A stretch of DNA of 5,447 nt, from contig CP070771.1 in assembly GCA_020345785.1 (NCBI GenBank), positions 1,538,050 through 1,543,496 of the forward strand, read 5' to 3'. A program made the translations under genes and the position numbers. Numbering within the stretch: position 1 is the stretch's first letter; every line of letters starts with the position of its first letter. The notes under the pieces were generated by a model that worked only from the letters and a program-made list of their open reading frames with translations, ran no database searches and was not told where the DNA came from. Positions 1-5,012 of the stretch are shown one piece after another. The stretch is from Desulfobacterales bacterium. GTDB lineage: Bacteria; Desulfobacterota; Desulfobacteria; Desulfobacterales; JAFDCJ01.

Positions 1-13
1 TAAATGAATGCCA

Positions 14-53
14 TGGGGTATTGGAATAATGGAGTGTTGGAATATTGAAAACA
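14..53 (+). repeat. Degenerate 8-bp tandem array, TGGAATAT type
   Basis: Five consecutive 8-bp units can be phased on TGG(A/G): TGGGGTAT, TGGAATAA, TGGAGTGT, TGGAATAT and a decayed TGAAAACA. The same unit appears in reverse orientation at 143-174 and 189-204, so the two arrays face each other across about 90 bp. Confidence 0.65.
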
Positions 54-142
54 CGCGTTTGGTGGAATGAGATCTTTTATTATAGGGTTGATTTAGGGTT
101 GGCAGAGATCAAAAAGTAAAATCAGACCCATATCCGTTTTTT

Positions 143-204
143 GATTCCCAATATTCCATTTTTCCATCCCTCCAGAGGCGGATCTTCGACATTCCATTAT
201 TCCA
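143..204 (-). repeat. Inverted 8-bp tandem arrays, ATATTCCA type
   Basis: Four 8-bp units ending in CCA fill 143-174 (GATTCCCA, ATATTCCA, TTTTTCCA, TCCCTCCA). After a 14-bp interruption two more follow at 189-204 (ACATTCCA, TTATTCCA). They are the reverse complement of the TGGAATAT-type units at 14-53. The ends near CCATGG (12-17 and 202-207) differ by one inserted 8-bp unit, which is what unit gain or loss would leave. Confidence 0.6.
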
Positions 205-359
205 TGGGTTATTAGACGGCCAAAATGACCCCTTTGGGGTGAAGTCAAAGCCTGGTCCTCTGGGCCAGGATTCTTTACTCTTTCAATTATTTCAATATCG
301 GTGCAATTTAAAAAATTCTTGAGCTGAAAATTTGCCAACCACTCGGGATGATTTGATGT

Positions 360-468
360 CAGAGGGCAGATGACCCGCCGTCGCCCTGCGGGCTTTGGTG
401 CGGCAGGCAGAGAACAGAAGACCCGTCTTCGCTCTTCGAGCTTCGCCGTGGCAAGCAGAGGGCAGAAG
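360..468. repeat. Degenerate 48-bp direct repeat
   Basis: Two 48-bp units (360-407 and 408-455) are followed by a partial third (456-468). Each begins with a CAGAG-N2-CAGA-N-G core. A fourth copy of the core stands alone at 534-546 (CAGAGGACAGAAA). The two full units agree at roughly 70% of positions by eye. Because 48 is a multiple of 3, the repeat keeps a minus-strand frame open, which explains a spurious ORF there. Confidence 0.55.
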
Positions 469-621
469 CGAAGAAGTTGGGAAGGTTGGAACGGGAGAAG
501 GTGAACTGGCACGTGAATACCGAAAGCTGAAATCAGAGGACAGAAAAGATTAAAGTGAATCGTTGCGATCATTTAGATGGTCCCGATGAAATCCGCTTCG
601 CTGATACTGCGTATATTTCAT

Positions 622-751
622 GGGATAAATTTGGATCGTTGGGATCGTTGAGATGGTTGAGATCGTTAGGATCGTTTAGATCGTTTAGATGGTCCCAGTT
701 AAACAAAAGACAAAAAAGGTTCAAAGGGATAAATTTGGATCGTTTGGATCG
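622..751 (+). repeat. 26-bp direct repeat pair flanking the 9-bp array
   Basis: The 19-mer GGGATAAATTTGGATCGTT occurs exactly at 622-640 and 726-744. Allowing one mismatch, the match extends to 26 bp (622-647 and 726-751). The copies bracket the GATCGTT array, suggesting local duplication of an array edge. Confidence 0.7.
634..696 (+). repeat. 9-bp tandem array, consensus GATCGTTKA
   Basis: Seven head-to-tail 9-bp units are in perfect phase: GATCGTTGG at 634, GATCGTTGA at 643, GATGGTTGA at 652, GATCGTTAG at 661, GATCGTTTA at 670 and 679, and the diverged GATGGTCCC at 688. The last two units (679-696) recur at 567-584 with one mismatch. No start codon with a ribosome binding site leads into it, so it is treated as non-coding. 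Confidence 0.75.
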
Positions 752-788
752 CTGAGTATGTCGTGCAACCGAAAAGTTCCGTCTTCAT

Positions 789-844
789 CGCCTCCAAGCT
801 TTCCAGCTTTCCAGCCTCCCGGCCTGATAGCCTTATAGCTGCAG
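789..844. repeat. 8-bp tandem array overlapping the 3' end of the YkgJ-family gene
   Basis: Seven units in strict 8-bp phase: CGCCTCCA, AGCTTTCC twice, AGCCTCCC, GGCCTGAT, AGCCTTAT and AGCTGCAG. The last two (829-844) contain the TAA stop (833-835) and the final Leu-Gln-Leu codons of the minus-strand gene, so the array extends into coding sequence. Confidence 0.6.
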
Positions 845-1348
845 GTCCTGCTTCAGTTTCTGCAGGGTTTCCGGCGGCAGGTCGAGGGTTGCCAGCGAGG
901 CTTCGAATTTATCGGCGTTTTGCAATACGGCCCGAAAGCCGCAACCGGCAAAGAAGACCGGGGTGGGGGAATCAAGCTGATTGCGCGGATAATCACGGCA
1001 CATCCCGGGACGGCTGCTATAGGCGTCGCACAGCCGCGTGACGGGGTCCCAGTGGGTGCAACGGAATACCAGGCATTTATCCCGGCGGCTCGCCCAGAGA
1101 AACACAAAACCGTTGATGTGGCGCTGCCACGTGATAACCGCCCAGCGCACACTTTTCAGGTAAAAAAACAAGGGGAATATGCGGATCATCGGTGTTTCGC
1201 AGCACTTTCCGCAGTGCAGGCAGGAACCGGCCAAGCGAAACAGGTCATGATTGCGGCCGGCTTTCATCAGACGGGTCAGCTTGAGGTCGGCGGCATAGCG
1301 CAGCCGGACAATGAATTTTATCGATTTTCTTAAGATGCCGTCTTTCAG
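833..1348 (-). CDS. YkgJ-family cysteine cluster protein (putative Zn/Fe-binding)
   Basis: Small soluble protein of the YkgJ-type cysteine cluster family; biochemical role unknown, metal binding (zinc or an Fe-S cluster) presumed from the cysteines. Counted from the CTG start (171 aa), the motif C-x2-C-x2-CC lies at residues 43-50, with further Cys at 92, 97, 107, 117 and 136. The C-x9-C-x9-C spacing followed by a DYP triplet and a late GCGF is typical of this family. The first ATG (1265-1267) would give 144 aa, but it has no Shine-Dalgarno and the frame upstream still looks coding (basic, helical, 27 residues). That frame contains no ATG, GTG or TTG before the in-frame TAG at 1409-1411, whereas CTG at 1346-1348 sits 8 nt after a perfect GGAGG. 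The family call is firm; the start is inferred. The 3' end overlaps an 8-bp repeat array. It is divergent from the ABM gene. Confidence 0.82.
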   Translation of the reverse strand: MKDGILRKSIKFIVRLRYAADLKLTRLMKAGRNHDLFRLAGSCLHCGKCCETPMIRIFPLFFYLKSVRWAVITWQRHINGFVFLWASRRDKCLVFRCTHWDPVTRLCDAYSSRPGMCRDYPRNQLDSPTPVFFAGCGFRAVLQNADKFEASLATLDLPPETLQKLKQDLQL

Positions 1349-1356
1349 GGTATCGT

Positions 1357-1361
1357 CCTCC
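1357..1361 (-). promoter_or_regulatory. Shine-Dalgarno GGAGG supporting a CTG start
   Basis: GGAGG on the minus strand is spaced 8 nt from CTG at 1346-1348, the best ribosome binding site near this gene. It lies inside a 10-codon out-of-frame ORF (ATG at 1375-1377, TGA at 1345-1347) whose stop overlaps the proposed start as CTGA, a layout suited to translational coupling. Confidence 0.5.
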
Positions 1362-1491
1362 GTATATTTGCTGGCATCGAAAACCCGGACCCCCTTGCGG
1401 GCCGTAAGCTAAACCAAATATGAGATAAAAGGCCTCGGGGTAAATGCATAGCCCGGATTCCTTACCTATTGCAAAAGAACCGTCTATTTAC

Positions 1492-1509
1492 TAAGGTGAT
1501 CCGACCTTA
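1492..1509. promoter_or_regulatory. Inverted repeat TAAGGT-N6-ACCTTA, possible operator
   Basis: Perfect 6-bp arms (1492-1497 and 1504-1509) around GATCCG, 12 bp before the AAGGAG of the ABM gene. The size and position suit a dimeric regulator's operator or a 5'-UTR stem-loop. A chance 6-bp palindrome is also possible. Confidence 0.3.
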
Positions 1510-1535
1510 AAACCTTTTGCGAAGGAGTGCTGCCA

Positions 1536-1844
1536 ATGATTCATGTAATTGCCACCATCCGGTTGAAACCCGACTGTCGTGAAAACTATCTTAAAATTTT
1601 AGTTGAAAACGTTCCCAAAGTAAAGGGGGAAGAAGGCTGCCTGGCATACGAACCTGCGGTTGACGTGGATTCCGGTCTGCCCGTGCAGAGCCCAATCCGG
1701 CCGGACGTGGTCACCATCGTTGAAGCCTGGCAAAGCCTGGATGCTCTGCGCGCACACCTAAAGACCGCCCACATGGCAGCTTATCGGGAAGCGGTGAAAG
1801 ACTACGTGCTGGACCTGAAAGTGCAGGTATTGGAGTCGGTCTAA
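1536..1844 (+). CDS. ABM-domain (YgiN-like) putative quinol monooxygenase
   Basis: A 102-aa, single-domain protein of the antibiotic biosynthesis monooxygenase (ABM) superfamily, dimeric ferredoxin-like alpha/beta-barrel proteins. Members include cofactor-free oxygenases acting on quinols or polyketide phenols, and many of unknown function. The pattern is characteristic: first strand MIHVIATIRLKP (residues 1-12), helix about 14-29, EEGCLAYEP (32-40) leading to the second strand, then TIVEAWQSLDALRAHLKTAH (60-79) combining the third strand, the W-x2-x-D/A-L helix start and the conserved His region, and a final strand at 93-101. The ATG at 1536 is chosen because AAGGAG (1522-1527) precedes it by 8 nt; an in-frame GTG at 1527 overlaps that site. 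No signal peptide. Monocistronic, divergent from the YkgJ-type gene and convergent with nudC. Substrate cannot be read from sequence. Confidence 0.88.
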   Translation: MIHVIATIRLKPDCRENYLKILVENVPKVKGEEGCLAYEPAVDVDSGLPVQSPIRPDVVTIVEAWQSLDALRAHLKTAHMAAYREAVKDYVLDLKVQVLESV

Positions 1845-1854
1845 TTTCGTTTAT

Positions 1855-1947
1855 TACCTGAATTTTGCACGTATTCTTAACAACAATGAAAAAGGCACGT
1901 TTCTAGTAGGTGCTGCGTCGCTCAGTTTGCTGGAAAAAATTCAGGTA
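1855..1947. repeat. 93-bp element bounded by 12-bp perfect inverted repeats
   Basis: TACCTGAATTTT (1855-1866) is exactly complementary to AAAATTCAGGTA (1936-1947) across a 69-bp centre without an ORF. It begins 10 bp after the ABM stop codon. It may be a long stem-loop ending the convergent transcripts or a small non-autonomous (MITE- or REP-like) element. No target-site duplication is evident. Confidence 0.5.
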
Positions 1948-1951
1948 TTAG

Positions 1952-1978
1952 GTTGACAGAGTTGATTGAGTTGAGGGG
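1952..1978 (+). repeat. Short 9-bp tandem repeat, GTTGATTGA type
   Basis: Three 9-bp units, GTTGACAGA, GTTGATTGA and GTTGAGGGG, follow the 93-bp inverted-repeat element directly. The period matches the 634-696 array but the unit sequence is different. The rest of the spacer to 2065 has only a small stem, GACCG-N6-CGGTC at 1991-2006, without a convincing T-run. Confidence 0.45.
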
Positions 1979-2065
1979 TCTGGCGGTTATGACCGGGTAA
2001 GCGGTCGTCTTTGCGTGGGTTCCTCATTGATTGAGCTTAGGGAGAGAAGTGGTTCTAAATACGGC

Positions 2066-2878
2066 CTATTTACTGTTCACAAACCAGTCGATCAGGTGCC
2101 TGGCAATGGTGATCCGGGGAGGTATGGAAGGCAGGTTGTCGGCTCTAAACCACGCGGCATCGACGATTTCAGACCGGTCGATGGTGATTTCTCCGCCCGC
2201 ATAATCCGCAACAAATGCCACCATAAGAGAGTTGGGGAAGGGCCAGGGCTGACTGCCGAAATAGCGAATATTTTTTACACTGATGCCGACTTCTTCCATG
2301 ATTTCCCGGGCGACACACTGTTCAAGATTTTCACCCGGTTCGACAAAGCCGGCCAGCACACTGTAATATCCCGGCCTGAATCGTTTGTTGCTGGCAAGCA
2401 GCAGCCGGTCGCCTCTGACAACCGCTGCAATTATTGCCGGCGAAAGACGCGGGTAGTTGACCAGGCCGCATACGGGGCAGATTTTAGCTCGCTCTTCCAA
2501 TTTGTCCCCTGTCGGTTGTCCGCACTGCCCGCAAAACAGGTGGTTGCGGTTCCAGTCCACCAGTTGATTGGCCCGGCCGGCGATCCAAATCAACTCCTCT
2601 TCCAGTTGGCCGAATGTTTCCCGCAATCCCTGCAAAATCATCCCATCGGCCAGGGCTGGGGTATCCGGCATTTCGGCGGCATAACACTGCCGACCATCCA
2701 GTGCACCCAGGTACTGTCTGCGAATCGGTAACAAATTGAGTTTCGCCAGATCATGTGAACAGGGAACGAGACAGCCATTATCGTTTGATTTCAGCAGCAG
2801 CCGGTCCTTTTCAAACACAAACCACAAGGCCTGGGCGGCCTCTTTCGCTGGTAATTTGAAATCGGGTTCAAAGGGCAT
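2066..2878 (-). CDS. nudC: NAD+ diphosphatase / NAD-capped RNA hydrolase NudC
   Basis: A cytoplasmic Nudix hydrolase that cleaves NAD(H) to NMN(H) and AMP; in E. coli NudC also removes the NAD cap from RNA. The 270-aa product has the full architecture: an N-terminal domain (about 1-105), a zinc ribbon with CGQC (Cys116, Cys119) and CPVC (Cys134, Cys137), then the Nudix fold. The Nudix box GX5EX7REUXEEXGU is intact at 177-199, and the NudC-specific SQPWPFPNS motif lies at 209-217. All metal-binding glutamates are present, so it should be active. Length is close to E. coli NudC (257 aa). The ATG at 2876-2878 follows a GAAG 5 nt upstream. A TTG at 2906-2908 would add 10 residues and overlap the previous stop as TTGA, but it lacks a ribosome binding site. 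Probably cotranscribed with the 71-aa gene 26 bp upstream, and convergent with the ABM gene. Confidence 0.95.
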   Translation of the reverse strand: MPFEPDFKLPAKEAAQALWFVFEKDRLLLKSNDNGCLVPCSHDLAKLNLLPIRRQYLGALDGRQCYAAEMPDTPALADGMILQGLRETFGQLEEELIWIAGRANQLVDWNRNHLFCGQCGQPTGDKLEERAKICPVCGLVNYPRLSPAIIAAVVRGDRLLLASNKRFRPGYYSVLAGFVEPGENLEQCVAREIMEEVGISVKNIRYFGSQPWPFPNSLMVAFVADYAGGEITIDRSEIVDAAWFRADNLPSIPPRITIARHLIDWFVNSK

Positions 2879-2904
2879 GGTTTCTTCAAGTTTCCTGATT
2901 CGGC

Positions 2905-3120
2905 TCAATCTTTTTTGATAAAGTAGCTTTCCCTGATGCGTCGCGGAAGCTTAGGGTTGAAGTTTTCCATCAGAAATTCCTGCAAATGTCTAAGGGTGTC
3001 GATGCGTCCCTGCTGGAGGCTTTTATCCGCTGAACCTTCGGCCTTTTCCAGTGCCTCGGATGCATCGGCAAGTCTTCTTTCGATAAATTTGTACATTTCC
3101 AGCAGGTACACATACGCCAT
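2905..3120 (-). CDS. Small helical hypothetical protein (71 aa), paralogue of 3284-3481
   Basis: I do not recognise a named family. The 71-residue product has no Cys, signal peptide or membrane segment. It looks like two amphipathic helices (about 3-28 and 37-55) joined by a polar GSAD-type turn, with a basic tail PRRIRESYFIKKD-like at 59-71. It aligns with the 65-aa product at 3284-3481 over nearly the whole length with one 3-residue gap in the turn. Shared features include the MAxxYL start, Ile13, an AxA pair, AE at the end of helix 1, a QG start to helix 2, and a L-x-E ... K ending, about 25% identity by eye. AGGAG occurs 13 nt before the ATG, a long spacing. Its TGA lies 26 bp before the nudC ATG, implying one transcript with nudC. 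Confidence 0.72.
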   Translation of the reverse strand: MAYVYLLEMYKFIERRLADASEALEKAEGSADKSLQQGRIDTLRHLQEFLMENFNPKLPRRIRESYFIKKD

Positions 3121-3283
3121 AATCCCGCCGCTTCTCCTGTTACACTTTTTTAATCCAAATCCTCAAACAGTATTCACCACAGTTTACCATCCGAACTGTT
3201 GGAGTTTTGGCGTGAACCTAAAACCCCACAAACTTTTACAGAACCTCAACCAACGCCGGCTCTTCCGGTTCTGAATGCCGGAA

Positions 3284-3481
3284 TTAAAAATATTTCTGTG
3301 TCTTCAGATCGATCTTTTCCGCCAGGTACTGCCGGATGGTCTCTAGCTCCTGCAGCTGTCCCTGCCAGTAATGTAATGACGTCAAGTCGTTTTGCTGTTC
3401 TGCGGTTTTTTTATTTTTTTCGGCCGCGGCAATCTTGTCGCTGATGTAACTGTGGATCGCAACTAAATATTCATTGGCCAT
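3284..3481 (-). CDS. Small helical hypothetical protein (65 aa), paralogue of 2905-3120
   Basis: An unrecognised 65-residue soluble protein, lysine/glutamine/glutamate rich, without Cys or transmembrane segment. Helix 1 (about 3-29) and helix 2 (about 36-57) are separated by a QQND turn, and it ends in DLKTQKYF. It shares register and several anchor residues with the 71-aa downstream protein, so the two probably arose by tandem duplication, although 163 bp of non-coding sequence separates them. The ATG is preceded only by a weak TAGG; a stronger GGAGG is 21 nt upstream. It belongs to the minus-strand run leading to nudC. Coding is supported by the paralogy and clean gene packing; function unknown. 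Confidence 0.7.
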   Translation of the reverse strand: MANEYLVAIHSYISDKIAAAEKNKKTAEQQNDLTSLHYWQGQLQELETIRQYLAEKIDLKTQKYF

Positions 3482-3545
3482 ATTGCAATGCCTACCGGCT
3501 AACCTCCATCGATTTTGCTAGTGTGGCAGAAAGTCGGAATATCGA

Positions 3546-3607
3546 TTTTTCTCCGAGAAAAACCAAATCCCACAAGGCGGGCATGAATTCGGCTTTTTCG
3601 AATTCAT
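3546..3607 (-). terminator. Cluster of three palindromes after the TPR gene, candidate terminator
   Basis: Read on the minus strand: a perfect 9-bp stem with 7-nt loop, ATGAATTCG/CGAATTCAT (3607-3583), overlapping the TPR stop codon; a small CCCG/TGGG stem (3581-3569) followed by ATTTGGTTTTT (3568-3558); and a TTTTTCTC-N-GAGAAAAA palindrome (3546-3562) using the same T-run. The middle stem plus T-run is the likeliest Rho-independent terminator for the TPR gene, though its stem is short. The third palindrome could compete by pairing the T-run. Confidence 0.45.
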
Positions 3608-4854
3608 CATTCTTTGTTTTCGTACTTTTCGGCGATCAGCCGAAATCGCCGGGATTCCTCCTCATTGCCCTGGGCGGCATAAATCCTGCTGATTTTATTG
3701 TAATAATCCGCCGCATTCTGAGGAATTTCGCGGGCTAAAGAGAGATACATTTCCAGCACTTCGGAGGTATTCAAACCGGAAGCCAAACTGAGGTCGGCGA
3801 ATTTCTGCTTTATTTCCGGATCGATGCGGGTGTGGCAGCTGCGGCAATGATTCATGATCTCGCCGTATATATAGCGGGCGTTGGTCCTTTCACCCAGCGC
3901 CTCGTGGGTTTTGGCCAGCGCACGGGCGACGGTTTCATGCCATTCGTATTTTTTTAAAAAATTGCGGTAAAATTCCTTGGCTTCGGCATATTTTTCGGCC
4001 TGATAAAGGTTTTCTCCGCGCAACACATAAGCGGCCACTGACTCTGTCAATTCCTCCGGCAAAGAAGACAGCAGCGCGTCGGTCCGATCGAAGGCTTTTG
4101 TTTCCCAGAAAATTTCACATAACAGTTGGTAGGCCGGCAGGGCATCCGGCCGGTATTTCAGAAAGGATTCCGCCAGGCGGCATGCCTCGTCATATTGACC
4201 TAAATTGAGGTGGGCCGTTGCCAACTCGAGCTGAATGTAGCTTTGCGGCTCGGCATGTTCCTGCATGGCCTGGGATAGATCCTTTGCCGCCTGCTCGAAG
4301 TCTCCACGGTTCAATGCCAGGTATCCGGTTTTAAATACCTCCGGGTAACTCAGGTAGGATTCCTGCACCTCTTCGGGCAGCGTGCCGACCAAGGCCGCAA
4401 AATATTCGTCATCCTGCCCCGGGTCGTCCGGTGCTTCCGGCGGTTGATCATCTTGCTCAGATACATCAAAATTCGGCAGGGTTGTTTGAAATGCTTTTCT
4501 GGCCTGTTTTTCCAGGTTTTGCAGGTGCTGATCAAGGTTGGATTTTAATCGCGGATCCCGGGTCAGCTCCTGCGCCAGTTCAATATACTGCCGGGCGTCA
4601 TCATTATGGCCGGCCTCCATCAGCTCCTCGGCTGTTTTCTCATGCGCCAGCGCCAGTTTTTCTCTGCTGGTGCTGATTTTTTCCCGCAGACTGTTGCGGT
4701 AACCATCATCCCAGGGTGATGTCTTTTCCAGCCTGGCGAGAGCCTGCTCATATTCTACGATGGCTTTCCCGTAAGCTTCGGCCTCAAAGAACGCATCTCC
4801 CTTTTGTTCGTAGTCCTCGGGATCTTTTTTTGAGAAAAAGTCTAGAATTCCCAT
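3607..4854 (-). CDS. Tetratricopeptide repeat protein with an internal CxxCH motif
   Basis: A 415-aa, probably cytoplasmic TPR protein; such proteins scaffold protein complexes, and the partner is unknown. N-terminal MGILDFFSKKDPEDYEQKGD leads into a first TPR-like pair (about 14-47). A charged coiled-coil-like helical stretch follows (about 55-122), then an acidic, Pro-rich linker (about 130-150, DDQPPEAPDDPGQDD). A run of degenerate TPRs comes next (about 173-330, for example FEQAAKDLSQAM, YDEACRLAESFL, YAEAKEFYRNFL), and a final helical pair at 365-405. CRSCH occurs at 337-341 within helical repeats. With no signal peptide it is unlikely to bind c-type heme; a metal or redox role is possible. 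The ATG at 4852-4854 is preferred over the GTG at 4888-4890, which overlaps the TATAAT box, although its own ribosome binding site is weak. Likely monocistronic. Confidence 0.85.
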   Translation of the reverse strand: MGILDFFSKKDPEDYEQKGDAFFEAEAYGKAIVEYEQALARLEKTSPWDDGYRNSLREKISTSREKLALAHEKTAEELMEAGHNDDARQYIELAQELTRDPRLKSNLDQHLQNLEKQARKAFQTTLPNFDVSEQDDQPPEAPDDPGQDDEYFAALVGTLPEEVQESYLSYPEVFKTGYLALNRGDFEQAAKDLSQAMQEHAEPQSYIQLELATAHLNLGQYDEACRLAESFLKYRPDALPAYQLLCEIFWETKAFDRTDALLSSLPEELTESVAAYVLRGENLYQAEKYAEAKEFYRNFLKKYEWHETVARALAKTHEALGERTNARYIYGEIMNHCRSCHTRIDPEIKQKFADLSLASGLNTSEVLEMYLSLAREIPQNAADYYNKISRIYAAQGNEEESRRFRLIAEKYENKE

Positions 4855-4881
4855 CTTGCTATTTATGCCCAATCGGTTCCA

Positions 4882-4910
4882 ATTATACACAGCGTCATAA
4901 TATAAGTCGT
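4882..4910 (-). promoter_or_regulatory. Candidate sigma-70 promoter for the TPR gene
   Basis: A perfect TATAAT (-10) at 4882-4887 on the minus strand, with a 17-bp spacer to a weak -35, ACGACT (4905-4910, matching GAC of TTGACA). The predicted transcript would start near 4875, about 20 nt before the ATG at 4854. ATACAC (4885-4890) and GTGTAT (4909-4914) form an inverted repeat around the promoter and could be an operator. Confidence 0.4.
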
Positions 4911-5012
4911 GTATGCAATTTTCTTGTTAATTTAAATTCTGCCGCAATAGTCGCTAACAGGCAAAACGCTGTATATTCAAATACAATGATTTATGTCGTT
5001 ATGTTTAGTTGT

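Larger units (their letters stand above)
1..832. other. Gene-free, repeat-rich intergenic region
   Basis: No convincing gene lies here on either strand. The open frames present translate to low-complexity or Arg/Pro-rich peptides with no recognisable domain, and they run across repeat arrays. The stretch contains at least four independent short-period repeats (14-53 with 143-204, 360-468, 634-696, 789-844). It also has small hairpins, for example ACCCC-TTT-GGGGT at 228-240 and CCTGG-N9-CCAGG at 251-269. The whole looks like non-coding DNA that grew by slippage and local duplication. An unrecognised small RNA cannot be excluded. Confidence 0.75.
1349..1535. other. Divergent intergenic region
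   Basis: This 187-bp spacer separates the minus-strand YkgJ-type gene from the plus-strand ABM gene and should hold both promoters. I see no clear -35/-10 pair for either direction. The only distinct structures are the inverted repeat at 1492-1509 and the two ribosome binding sites (GGAGG at 1357-1361 minus, AAGGAG at 1522-1527 plus). Confidence 0.5.

Noticed and set aside
93..572. 159-aa minus-strand open frame
   Set aside because: It crosses the 8-bp and 48-bp repeat arrays, has no recognisable domain, and is Arg/Pro-rich with a periodic RRRV pattern explained by the 48-bp duplication.
634..696. CRISPR array
   Set aside because: Units are 9 bp and contiguous with no spacers; no cas genes are present.
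555..755. 66-aa plus-strand open frame
   Set aside because: It is mostly a translation of the 9-bp GATCGTT array (SLGSLRW-like periodic peptide) and lacks a ribosome binding site.
763..1333. Plus-strand open frames of 92 and 137 aa
   Set aside because: They lie largely antisense to the YkgJ-type gene, whose cysteine motifs make the minus strand the coding one.
1527..1535. GTG start extending the ABM protein by 3 residues
   Set aside because: The GTG overlaps the AAGGAG ribosome binding site; the ATG at 1536 has ideal spacing.
1991..2006. Rho-independent terminator between the ABM gene and nudC
   Set aside because: GACCG-N6-CGGTC forms only a 5-bp stem, has no solid T-run on either strand, and lies about 150 bp from the ABM stop.
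2015..2731. 238-aa plus-strand open frame
   Set aside because: Antisense shadow of nudC, whose Nudix box and zinc ribbon are unambiguous.
3263..3283. Terminator after the 65-aa gene
   Set aside because: TTCCGG-N9-CCGGAA pairs perfectly but no T-run follows on the minus strand, so it is at most a stem-loop in the transcript.
4855..4890. GTG start extending the TPR protein by 12 residues
   Set aside because: The extension contains the TATAAT box and has no ribosome binding site; MGILDFFSKK is a natural N terminus.
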